This document shows positions 1 to 5,191 of a DNA stretch of 9,914 nt, piece by piece. The position numbers and the translations under genes were made by a program. Numbering within the stretch: position 1 is the first letter of the stretch; each line of letters opens with the position of its first letter. The notes beneath the pieces were generated by a model, which ran no database searches, was not told the DNA's origin, and worked only from the letters and a program-made list of their open reading frames with translations. The stretch is from Candidatus Phascolarctobacterium caballi (GTDB taxonomy: Bacteria > Bacillota > Negativicutes > Acidaminococcales > Acidaminococcaceae). The stretch spans positions 1 through 9,914 of the forward strand of contig JAGHTS010000110.1 of NCBI GenBank assembly GCA_018065225.1, given 5' to 3'.

Positions 1-995
1 ATAATGCTTTGTATAACTATGTGGAAAAGAAATATCAAAAAGGCAAACACAATTTTTTGTGTGTGGATGAAGTACAACTTTGTCCTCAATTTGAAAGGGC
101 AATTAACAGTTTGCATAACAGTGGCAAGTATGATATTTATCTGACAGGCTCTAATGCCATTTTGTTAAGCAGCGATCTTGCCACGTTATTTACAGGGCGG
201 TTTATTGAAATTCACGTTTTGCCTTTTTCCTTTTATGAATTTTGTAAATATCACAAAAAAGAAAAAAATGCAGAAATTCTTTTGCAGAATTATCTTGAAA
301 CAGGCGGTCTTGCCGGATGCTATCAATATACGGAAACTAATGACCGTTATCAATATATTCGTGATGTTTATAATACAATTGTTACCAAAGATTTGGTTGC
401 ACGGGGTGAGGTTAAGGACGGACTAGTGTTGCGTCATTTGTCAGATTTTATGCTTGATAATATCAGCAATTTGACAAGTACTGCAAAAATTACAAATACA
501 CTTAAAGCGGGGAATATTAAAACTAATCATATTACTATTAGGCATTATATTGAACTCTTGAATAACGCTTATCTTTTTTATCCGGTGCGCCGCTATGATT
601 TGCACGGGAAAAGGTATTTGGCAACTTCGGAAAAATATTATTGTGTGGACATTGGTTTCAGGACTGCACTTTTGGGACGGCGTAATTTTGATTATGGCAG
701 AGTTTTGGAGAATATAGTTGCGTTGGAATTGATGCGACGTGGGTATGAAATTTATGTTGGTGTGCTTTACAAAACAGAAATTGATTTTGTGGCATTACGG
801 CAAAATGAAAAAATTTATATTCAGGTTACAGAAAATTTGCACGACCAGTCAACCTTGAAACGGGAAATAGAGCCACTTTTAAAAATCAAAGATGCTTACC
901 CCAAAATAATTATTGCCCGCACTTTGCAAAAGGAATATGATATTGAAGGGGTTAGAGTTATTGACTTAACAGAGTGGCTTTTGGGAGCAAATTAA
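1..995 (+). CDS. AAA-family ATPase with C-terminal DUF4143 domain (5' end outside window)
   Basis: The reading frame is open to the left edge, so the gene starts upstream; the TTG at 9 is only the first possible start codon inside the window. Numbering residues from that TTG, the P-loop is missing, but the Walker B motif (FLCVDE, about 16-21) is followed by LTGSNA...TGRF (45-64) and LPFSFYEF (71-78), the hallmark order of AAA_14/DUF4143 ATPases. The C-terminal part (about 175-310) resembles the DUF4143 nuclease-like fold: E234 in LENIVALEL, then EID (258-260) and IYIQV (269-273). Where a PD-(D/E)XK nuclease would have an acidic residue-X-K, this protein reads QVT, so catalysis by that fold is doubtful. 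Proteins of this family are abundant as solitary genes in gut anaerobes, and their cellular role is poorly defined. It is followed by about 240 bp of non-coding DNA with two hairpins and has no operon partner in view. Family assignment is firm; biological function is unknown. Confidence 0.85.
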   Translation, partial: NALYNYVEKKYQKGKHNFLCVDEVQLCPQFERAINSLHNSGKYDIYLTGSNAILLSSDLATLFTGRFIEIHVLPFSFYEFCKYHKKEKNAEILLQNYLETGGLAGCYQYTETNDRYQYIRDVYNTIVTKDLVARGEVKDGLVLRHLSDFMLDNISNLTSTAKITNTLKAGNIKTNHITIRHYIELLNNAYLFYPVRRYDLHGKRYLATSEKYYCVDIGFRTALLGRRNFDYGRVLENIVALELMRRGYEIYVGVLYKTEIDFVALRQNEKIYIQVTENLHDQSTLKREIEPLLKIKDAYPKIIIARTLQKEYDIEGVRVIDLTEWLLGAN

Positions 996-1016
996 AATGA
1001 AAGTTTAGAAATATTT

Positions 1017-1055
1017 CACTTTCAAAACTTGAAAATTTTTCAAGTTTTGAAAGTG
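1017..1055. repeat. 39-bp perfect palindrome (19-bp arms, one central base)
   Basis: Positions 1017-1035 are the exact reverse complement of 1037-1055, with a single T at the centre. The outer 15 bp are mixed sequence (CACTTTCAAAACTTG at 1017-1031) and the centre is A4T5. It begins 21 bp after the ATPase stop codon. Neither strand has a T-run directly after the stem, so it is not a classic intrinsic terminator. It could act as an mRNA 3'-end stabilising hairpin, a cruciform, or the first half of a double terminator with the hairpin at 1105-1154. Confidence 0.7.
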
Positions 1056-1104
1056 GTAGAGAACTGCACTATAATAGGGAAAAATTTTCTGTTAAAAGCT
1101 TAAA

Positions 1105-1154
1105 GACAAATAATAAAACCGCCGTCCAAATAGACGGCGGTTTTATTATTTGTC
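1105..1154. terminator. Bidirectional hairpin terminator between the ATPase gene and relBE
   Basis: A perfect 22-bp stem pairs 1105-1126 with 1133-1154 around a 6-base loop (CAAATA). The GC-rich core (CCGCCGTC / GACGGCGG) is flanked by AAAA on the left and TTTTATTATTT on the right, so each strand reads as a GC stem followed by a T-rich tail. It lies about 110 bp past the ATPase stop and about 84 bp past the relE stop, between two convergent units, so it can end both. Confidence 0.85.
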
Positions 1155-1237
1155 ATTCAAATTATTTTTGTTGAATCCATACTCACTTTTCGGCTCGCAA
1201 ACAGCATTACCTGAATAGCAAATTTTCCAATCCGTTG

Positions 1238-1561
1238 TTAATGACAACCCGTTAAATAAATCCTCCGTGAATAAAGGACAGCAAACGCATATACTGTCGC
1301 TTCTTTAACGACATAATATACATCATAATTATTTACAGGAACAAACCGCATACCTTTACTTTTCCACGGCTCTGTTTGAATTTGTATGCCACAATTGGGT
1401 AATTCATGTAATGATGTAATCTTGTTTCTTATATCATAATTAAGATGTTTTGCAGCCAAAGGAGATTTCAAATTTGCAGACACATAAGTATAAATTTCTT
1501 TTAATTGTTTCTTGACTAGAGGAGAAACCTTTACAGCATACTTTTGCAAATCAGAAGCCAT
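1238..1561 (-). CDS. RelE/ParE-family toxin
   Basis: The 107-residue product reads MASDLQKYAVKVSPLVKK and ends in AVLYSRRIYLTGCH. The arrangement is typical of RelE/ParE plasmid-stabilisation toxins: an N-terminal strand (YAVKVSP), two helices with L...I..Y (KKQLKEIYTYV), a mid-section LHELPNCG, then GMRFVPVNNYDVYYVV and the terminal strand with YSRR. Known relatives are either ribosome-dependent mRNA endonucleases (RelE) or gyrase poisons (ParE); the sequence alone does not separate the two here. I choose the ATG at 1561 because it overlaps the end of the antitoxin gene by 11 bp, a usual coupling, and begins at the conserved N-terminus. An in-frame ATG at 1588 would add nine residues lying entirely inside the antitoxin gene. 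Probably translationally coupled to, and neutralised by, the upstream antitoxin. Confidence 0.85.
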   Translation of the reverse strand: MASDLQKYAVKVSPLVKKQLKEIYTYVSANLKSPLAAKHLNYDIRNKITSLHELPNCGIQIQTEPWKSKGMRFVPVNNYDVYYVVKEATVYAFAVLYSRRIYLTGCH

Positions 1562-1853
1562 ACTCTTTTTCCAATTCATCAAATACATCTTCTGCCGGTC
1601 GGAATTTTCCCGCTTCCATATCTTTAAACCCTGGTTCCATCATAGCATCAAATTCCGCTTTGCTCATTTCTTCCAAACAACGGGGACGGGTCGGCAAAGT
1701 TGTGACGGGAAAAGGCAAACCATGTACCTGTAAAGACCGTTTCATAAACAGACGAAAAGCACTGGGCAAATCCAAACCTAAACTTTCATATAAAGCGGTT
1801 GTTTTATTTTTTAAATCGGCATCACATCTAAATTGAACCAATGCAGTATTCAT
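1551..1853 (-). CDS. RelB/DinJ-family antitoxin
   Basis: The 100-residue product starts MNTALVQFRCDADLKNKT. It has a short N-terminal strand and two helices of a ribbon-helix-helix DNA-binding domain (about residues 3-45), with the RelB/DinJ signature of an alternating hydrophobic strand, then LYESLGLDLPSAFRLFMKRS and GLPFPV. The acidic C-terminal half (about 58-100, rich in E/D/M/F) is the expected toxin-binding tail. It is the first gene of a two-gene operon; its stop codon lies inside the toxin gene. An AGGAGA ribosome binding site (1861-1866) lies seven bases upstream of the ATG. The protein probably represses its own promoter through the inverted repeat at 1874-1894. Length and order (antitoxin first) fit the relBE family. 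Confidence 0.88.
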   Translation of the reverse strand: MNTALVQFRCDADLKNKTTALYESLGLDLPSAFRLFMKRSLQVHGLPFPVTTLPTRPRCLEEMSKAEFDAMMEPGFKDMEAGKFRPAEDVFDELEKEYGF

Positions 1854-1873
1854 ACTTTTATCTCCTTTTTACA

Positions 1874-1894
1874 TACAATTATATTTGAATTGTA
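1874..1894. promoter_or_regulatory. Probable antitoxin operator (inverted repeat)
   Basis: Perfect 7-bp arms TACAATT (1874-1880) and AATTGTA (1888-1894) are separated by 7 bp and overlap the -10 box of the operon promoter. This placement suits autorepression by a ribbon-helix-helix antitoxin. The binding itself is inferred. Confidence 0.5.
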
Positions 1895-1917
1895 GCATTT
1901 TATATGAACATAATCAA
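1889..1917 (-). promoter_or_regulatory. Promoter of the relBE-type operon
   Basis: On the minus strand a -35 box TTGATT (1912-1917) and a -10 box TACAAT (1889-1894) are separated by 17 bp. Transcription would start near 1882, giving a short leader with the AGGAGA site at 1861-1866. Confidence 0.6.
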
Positions 1918-1963
1918 GTTTTTATTATTAAGAAAATCAGAGTTTAGTTGTAAAAAACAGGCG

Positions 1964-1979
1964 AATATTACGTAATATT
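1964..1979. repeat. 16-bp perfect palindrome
   Basis: AATATTACGTAATATT equals its own reverse complement. It lies about 50 bp upstream of the relBE -35 box. It could be a dimer-binding site for an unidentified regulator. Confidence 0.6.
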
Positions 1980-2011
1980 TAGAACGTATTTTCAAAACAA
2001 ATTTTTTGGTA

Positions 2012-2027
2012 GTTTTGTATACAAAAC
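2012..2027. repeat. 16-bp perfect palindrome
   Basis: GTTTTGTATACAAAAC equals its own reverse complement. Its sequence is unrelated to the neighbouring palindromes. No adjoining promoter is obvious. Confidence 0.6.
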
Positions 2028-2106
2028 CCAAGACTTTTATCAAAAAAATGAATTTTGAACCATATCATTTGGTTTTTCATTTTACAAAGTGCAAAAAGTC
2101 AAAATA

Positions 2107-2144
2107 AATCTAACGTTAGATTAGGGGTAATCTAACGTTAGATT
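2107..2144. repeat. Tandem pair of identical 16-bp palindromes, 22 bp apart
   Basis: AATCTAACGTTAGATT occurs at 2107-2122 and again at 2129-2144. The centres are 22 bp apart, about two turns of the helix, so two bound dimers would sit on the same face of the DNA. As RNA, the two copies can also fold on each other: 2107-2123 pairs with 2128-2144 over 17 bp with a GGGG loop. No T-run follows, so it is not a standard terminator. A double operator is the more natural reading, but no nearby promoter or cognate regulator is visible. Confidence 0.65.
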
Positions 2145-2232
2145 GAAAACGCATTTTTGTGAAATTTGAGAGTTTCAAAAACTATTTGTAAAACTAATAT
2201 CTGTTCCACAACTTATATCTTTTAAATTTAAA

Positions 2233-2261
2233 AAGCAGATATATATCCGTCTTGCCTGCTT
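2233..2261 (-). terminator. Weak possible terminator of mnmE
   Basis: On the minus strand, AAGCAG (2256-2261) can pair with CTGCTT (2233-2238), leaving a 17-base loop that holds an AT-rich palindrome. The right arm runs straight into further T residues. The stem is short and the loop large, so this is a weak call. It lies 24 bp past the mnmE stop codon, and no better candidate was found. Confidence 0.3.
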
Positions 2262-2284
2262 GTTAAAGTTACCACAATTACGTA

Positions 2285-3652
2285 TTACTTCCCTACGCAA
2301 AACTTGGCAAAAATCTTATTGATAATCTCATCCGTAACCTGTTCCCCAGTGATTTCGCCCAAATCAGCAATGGCATTTTTTAAATCAATAATTACACAAT
2401 CATAGGGCATTTTGTTATTGATAGTGTCGGTTGCATTTTGCAATGACTGTACGGCTTTTTGAAGCAAATCCAAATGCCGGACATTTTGCACAAAAATGCC
2501 GCTGTCTCCCTGTGTACCGCTGTAAGCATATTTTTGAATGGCAGATTTTAATTCAGTTAAGCCATCTTTATTTTTGCTGCTGACAGTAAATGATGTGAAA
2601 GTTGTTAATTTATCCTTTTCAATTTGTTGTGGCAAATCGTTTTTGTTAAGGACAAGCAAAGTGTTTTTAGGGTTTAACACTTTTAATAAATCTTTATCTT
2701 CGCTTGTCAGTTGCATACTGCTATCTAAAACACACAATACTAATTGTGCATTTTCTAAAGTGGAACGGCTCCGCTCAACCCCGATTTTTTCCACATAATT
2801 ATCCGTATTATGGATGCCTGCTGTATCAGATAAAATTATCGGCACCCCGTTTAGCAAAATTTGTTCTTCAATCACATCCCGTGTGGTACCGGCATAGGCG
2901 GAAACAATCGCACGTTCTTCTTCCAACAAAGCATTGAGCAAACTGGACTTACCCACATTGGGTCTGCCCACAATCGCCACCCGTAATCCCTCACGCAAAA
3001 TTTTACCGGTATGACCTGTGGCAAGCAATTGTTCCAGTTTGATTTTTATATCGGTTATATTTTTATGGGTATCAGAGTAAGTTACATCTTCAATATCGTC
3101 TTCGGGATAATCAATTTTTGCTTCCAAATTGACGATAATGTCCACCAAACTGCCACGCAATTTTTTTATTTTGGCGCTTAATTCCCCCTGTTGGGTACGC
3201 AAAGCCATTTGCAGGGCGGTTTCACTTTTGGCACGGATAATGTCCATTACGGCTTCCGCCTGTGTCAAATCAATCCGTCCGTTTAAAAATGCCCGTTTGG
3301 TAAATTCTCCCGGTTCTGCCATAACTGCACCATTAGTCAGGCACAATGCCAAAATTTTTTGCAGTGCCGCCACTCCGCCGTGACATTGAATTTCCACCAC
3401 ATTTTCCCCGGTGTAGGAGTGGGGGGCGGGCATATATACTGCCAAAACTTCGTCCACAACTGTATTGCCCGACAACACATGGCAATACTGCAAACATTTT
3501 GGTTTATCCTTTGCCAAAGGTTTGCTTAAAATTTTATTTGCCGTTGCCAAAGCATTGTCGCCGCTTAAACGCACAATACCTACCGCACCTTCACCCAGTG
3601 CGGTGGCAATAGCCGCTATGGTGTTGTTTTGACAATTATTAGCATTATTCAT
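2285..3652 (-). CDS. mnmE: tRNA uridine-5-carboxymethylaminomethyl modification GTPase MnmE (TrmE)
   Basis: The 455-residue product matches the usual MnmE length. The N-terminal formyl-THF-binding/dimerisation domain (about 1-125) carries TIAAIATALGEGAVGIVRLSG, EIQCHGG (87-93) and GEFTKRAFLNGRIDLTQAEA (115-134). A helical domain surrounds an inserted Ras-like G domain with G1 GRPNVGKSS (229-237), G2 TTRD (256-259), G3 DTAG (276-279) and G4 NKND (336-339). It ends in the invariant C-terminal CxGK motif, here FCVGK (451-455). With MnmG it installs the aminomethyl group on the wobble uridine (U34) of several tRNAs in the cytoplasm. mnmG, its usual neighbour, does not follow here. I start at the ATG at 3652, which gives the family N-terminus; the frame stays open to a TTG at 3712, but those 20 codons lack homology-like character. 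There is no Shine-Dalgarno sequence, and a perfect extended -10 box sits 7 bp upstream, suggesting leaderless translation. Confidence 0.95.
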   Translation of the reverse strand: MNNANNCQNNTIAAIATALGEGAVGIVRLSGDNALATANKILSKPLAKDKPKCLQYCHVLSGNTVVDEVLAVYMPAPHSYTGENVVEIQCHGGVAALQKILALCLTNGAVMAEPGEFTKRAFLNGRIDLTQAEAVMDIIRAKSETALQMALRTQQGELSAKIKKLRGSLVDIIVNLEAKIDYPEDDIEDVTYSDTHKNITDIKIKLEQLLATGHTGKILREGLRVAIVGRPNVGKSSLLNALLEEERAIVSAYAGTTRDVIEEQILLNGVPIILSDTAGIHNTDNYVEKIGVERSRSTLENAQLVLCVLDSSMQLTSEDKDLLKVLNPKNTLLVLNKNDLPQQIEKDKLTTFTSFTVSSKNKDGLTELKSAIQKYAYSGTQGDSGIFVQNVRHLDLLQKAVQSLQNATDTINNKMPYDCVIIDLKNAIADLGEITGEQVTDEIINKIFAKFCVGK

Positions 3653-3659
3653 AATATTT

Positions 3660-3688
3660 ATTATATCACGATAATATGTTGTATATAA
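3660..3688 (-). promoter_or_regulatory. Extended -10 promoter directly upstream of mnmE
   Basis: On the minus strand TGATATAAT (-10 box at 3660-3665, TG at 3667-3668) is a perfect extended -10 element. Seventeen bases further upstream is a modest -35 box, TTATAT (3683-3688). Only seven bases separate the -10 box from the ATG at 3652, so the predicted start of transcription falls on or next to the start codon. Confidence 0.6.
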
Positions 3689-3720
3689 CATTATTCGTGA
3701 AATTTGACGCAAATAATGTT
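3687..3720. repeat. 9-bp inverted repeat upstream of mnmE
   Basis: AACATTATT (3687-3695) is exactly repeated in inverted form as AATAATGTT (3712-3720), with 16 bp between. A degenerate third copy (ATAATATGTT) occurs at 3671-3680. The left arm abuts the mnmE -35 box, so a regulatory site is possible. AT-rich composition makes chance a real alternative. Confidence 0.35.
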
Positions 3721-3747
3721 AAATCGCTAAATAAGATAATTTACTAC

Positions 3748-3776
3748 TTGATAATTATTATCCGTTGTGCTATAAT
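3748..3776 (+). promoter_or_regulatory. Strong promoter of the queD-like gene
   Basis: TTGATA (3748-3753) and TATAAT (3771-3776) are separated by 17 bp, with TG at 3768-3769 forming an extended -10. Transcription would start near 3783, giving a leader of about 40 nt. The start region holds a small inverted repeat, GTCAT-GAG-ATGAC (3783-3795). The leader is too short for a typical riboswitch, and I see no preQ1 motif. Confidence 0.8.
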
Positions 3777-3821
3777 ATTCACGTCATGAGATGACTATTA
3801 TAGATTTAGGAGGATTTTATT

Positions 3822-4388
3822 ATGCGTAGTGAAACAACTTTTGATCTGCAATACGCACACCGTTTCTATGGTTTTCAAGGAGAAGCCCGTTATTTACATG
3901 GACACAGTGGCATTTTAACTATTGAAGTTGAAGATACCATTAATACTGGGGTAAATATGGTATTTCCCTGTAATGAAATTAAAAAGATAGCTTGGAGTGT
4001 ATTGAAAAATTTTGACCACGCCTTAATTTTGCGAGAGGATGATCCTTTGCTGCCGGCAGTATTAGGTGTTTATGAAAAAGAAGGTATCAAAAATGGCACG
4101 CCCACCAATACAATGAAAGGTTGCGCATTTGACATTCCTTTGTGTAAAGCATATCCTGACTGCCGCTTGGTAGTAACCAAAGAAACCATGACTGTTGAAG
4201 GTATGATTAAAATGGTTTATGAATTGTTGAAAGACAAACTGAACATTGCTAAGATTTCCTTTATTAGCGGTGTTAATAAGGCATCTGCGGAGTTCCCTGT
4301 AAAACAGGAGCGTAAACGTTGCCCCTTGTGCGGAATTATGTTGGATGAAAACGGGGTTTGTCCTAAATGCGGTTACCGTAGCAAATAA
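3822..4388 (+). CDS. QueD/6-pyruvoyl-tetrahydropterin synthase family protein with C-terminal zinc ribbon
   Basis: The 188-residue product keeps the zinc-binding histidines of the PTPS/QueD fold: H13 in YAHRF, then H26 and H28 in LHGHS. It also has the conserved DH (65-66, FDHALIL) and a glutamate helix TVEGM (124-128). Canonical QueD makes 6-carboxytetrahydropterin from dihydroneopterin triphosphate for queuosine and deazapurine synthesis. Two departures stand out. The usual catalytic cysteine, four residues before the first His of the HGH motif, is Ala22 here, with Glu21 beside it. A C-terminal extension (about 163-188) carries CPLC...CPKC (C167, C170, C180, C183), a zinc ribbon absent from short QueD proteins of about 120 aa. 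The region between the DH and the glutamate helix is also longer than usual. An ideal AGGAGG (3808-3813) lies eight bases before the ATG. It has its own promoter and terminator, and no queuosine-pathway genes adjoin it. I leave the symbol blank because the reaction is uncertain. Confidence 0.8.
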   Translation: MRSETTFDLQYAHRFYGFQGEARYLHGHSGILTIEVEDTINTGVNMVFPCNEIKKIAWSVLKNFDHALILREDDPLLPAVLGVYEKEGIKNGTPTNTMKGCAFDIPLCKAYPDCRLVVTKETMTVEGMIKMVYELLKDKLNIAKISFISGVNKASAEFPVKQERKRCPLCGIMLDENGVCPKCGYRSK

Positions 4389-4444
4389 ATTGTTATAAAA
4401 AAGGCACTTGCAATAGCAAGTGCCTTTTTTATAACAATTTATTT
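4383..4444. terminator. Bidirectional terminator shared by the queD-like gene and jag, containing both stop codons
   Basis: A perfect 29-bp stem (4383-4411 with 4416-4444) closes on a 4-base loop, AATA. The core GGCACTTGC/GCAAGTGCC is flanked by A6 on the left and T6 on the right, so it works as an intrinsic terminator on both strands. The outer arms include the last Lys codon and the TAA of both convergent genes (queD-like TAA 4386-4388; jag TAA 4439-4441). Confidence 0.95.
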
Positions 4445-5179
4445 TTTCAAATCAATAACAATATGACGGTTGGGTTCTTCACCCTCGCTGAAAGTTGTAA
4501 TTTTGTTGTTGCTTTGCAATGCCATGTGAATAACTTTTCGTTCATGGGGGTTCATGGCTTCCAAAGCAATGGAATGGCCTTCATGGCAAACTTTGTCTGC
4601 CAGACGGCGTGCCAAATGGGTCAGGGTTTCTATCCTGCGTTCACGGTAATCTTCCACGTCAATAACAATGCGGACACGGTTTTCTGTAACTTTGTTGGCA
4701 ACCAAATTGGTCAGGTATTGCAAACTGTCCAAAGTTTGTCCGTGCTTGCCAATCAAAATCCCCATATCGTCACCATGCATACGCAAAGTGACCGAGTTGT
4801 CTTTTGGGTCAACAAATTTTTCTATAACTGCTTCCAATTTCATGGCGGCAAAAACCTGTTGCAAAAAATCCCGTGCTTTGGCAATGGCAGCTTCGTCTGC
4901 CACATATTTGGGTGCCTCGTCGTCAGCAGGTTGCTGACTGTTGTCCGCAGATGCAGTTTCTGTTGCAACAACTGCCGCTGCTACAGCGGCGGCTTCTGCT
5001 GCCTGATTGCGTACAGCTACCTGTACTTTGGCGGGTTTGGCACCAAGCCCTAAAAATACTCCGGGTTTGCCTTGGTCTATAACCGTAATATCTGCTTCAT
5101 CAGCAGTAATATTTAATTCTTTTAATGCTTCGGCAACCGCTTCATCAACTGTTTTGCCTGTTTTTTCAATATAATCCAT
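4439..5179 (-). CDS. jag: RNA-binding protein Jag/KhpB (EloR)
   Basis: The 246-residue product has all three Jag parts. Residues 1-56 form the Jag_N domain (MDYIEKTGKTVDEAVAEAL ... GVFLGLGAKPAKVQV). A low-complexity Ala/Glu-rich linker covers about 57-95. A type II KH domain (about 100-175) carries the RNA-binding loop GKHG (144-147). The R3H domain (about 180-246) holds the R214-x3-H218 motif in NPHERKVIH. In Bacillota, KhpB works with KhpA as an RNA-binding complex affecting cell elongation and division; this role comes from the family, not from this sequence. The gene begins 12 bp after yidC with an AGAGG ribosome binding site and is the last gene of the rpmH transcription unit. Its stop codon lies inside the shared terminator. 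Confidence 0.93.
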   Translation of the reverse strand: MDYIEKTGKTVDEAVAEALKELNITADEADITVIDQGKPGVFLGLGAKPAKVQVAVRNQAAEAAAVAAAVVATETASADNSQQPADDEAPKYVADEAAIAKARDFLQQVFAAMKLEAVIEKFVDPKDNSVTLRMHGDDMGILIGKHGQTLDSLQYLTNLVANKVTENRVRIVIDVEDYRERRIETLTHLARRLADKVCHEGHSIALEAMNPHERKVIHMALQSNNKITTFSEGEEPNRHIVIDLKK

Positions 5180-5191
5180 TTTCTTCGCCTC

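Larger units (their letters stand above)
1918..2284. other. Palindrome-rich non-coding region between relBE and mnmE
   Basis: No credible gene is present in this 367-bp AT-rich stretch, which follows the relBE promoter region. It carries four perfect 16-bp palindromes (1964-1979, 2012-2027, 2107-2122, 2129-2144) and an imperfect inverted repeat (AAAATGAA at 2045-2052 against TTCATTTT at 2076-2083, with inner arms AACCA 2058-2062 and TGGTT 2070-2074). A weak terminator-like stem for mnmE is also present. The only small reading frame I saw (2048-2107, + strand, 19 codons) has no ribosome binding site. Confidence 0.7.

Noticed and set aside
1148..1237. A short minus-strand frame ending ...EPKSEYGFNKNNLNDK after relE, slightly reminiscent of the antitoxin C-terminus (EKEYGF).
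   Set aside because: No start codon or ribosome binding site and too short to judge; the EYGF match alone could be chance.
1562..1588. Upstream ATG at 1588 for the RelE-like toxin.
   Set aside because: It would add nine residues lying wholly within the antitoxin gene; the ATG at 1561 gives the usual short overlap and family N-terminus.
2048..2107. A 19-codon reading frame on the plus strand in the palindrome region (MNFEPYHLVF...).
   Set aside because: No ribosome binding site, no recognisable product, and it ends in the first of the paired palindromes; probably chance in AT-rich DNA.
1918..2284. CRISPR array or tRNA gene in the non-coding gap.
   Set aside because: The repeats are palindromes of differing sequence without regular spacers, and no cloverleaf fold could be found.
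3653..3712. N-terminal extension of MnmE by 20 residues from a TTG at 3712.
   Set aside because: It would place the promoter inside the coding region, has no Shine-Dalgarno, and adds residues before the normal family N-terminus.
3777..3821. preQ1 riboswitch in the leader of the queD-like gene.
   Set aside because: The predicted leader is about 40 nt and lacks the conserved preQ1 aptamer pattern; only a 5-bp inverted repeat is present.
4463..5053. Long plus-strand open frame opposite jag.
   Set aside because: It is the antisense shadow of jag: composition is odd, no family is recognisable, and jag on the other strand is certain.
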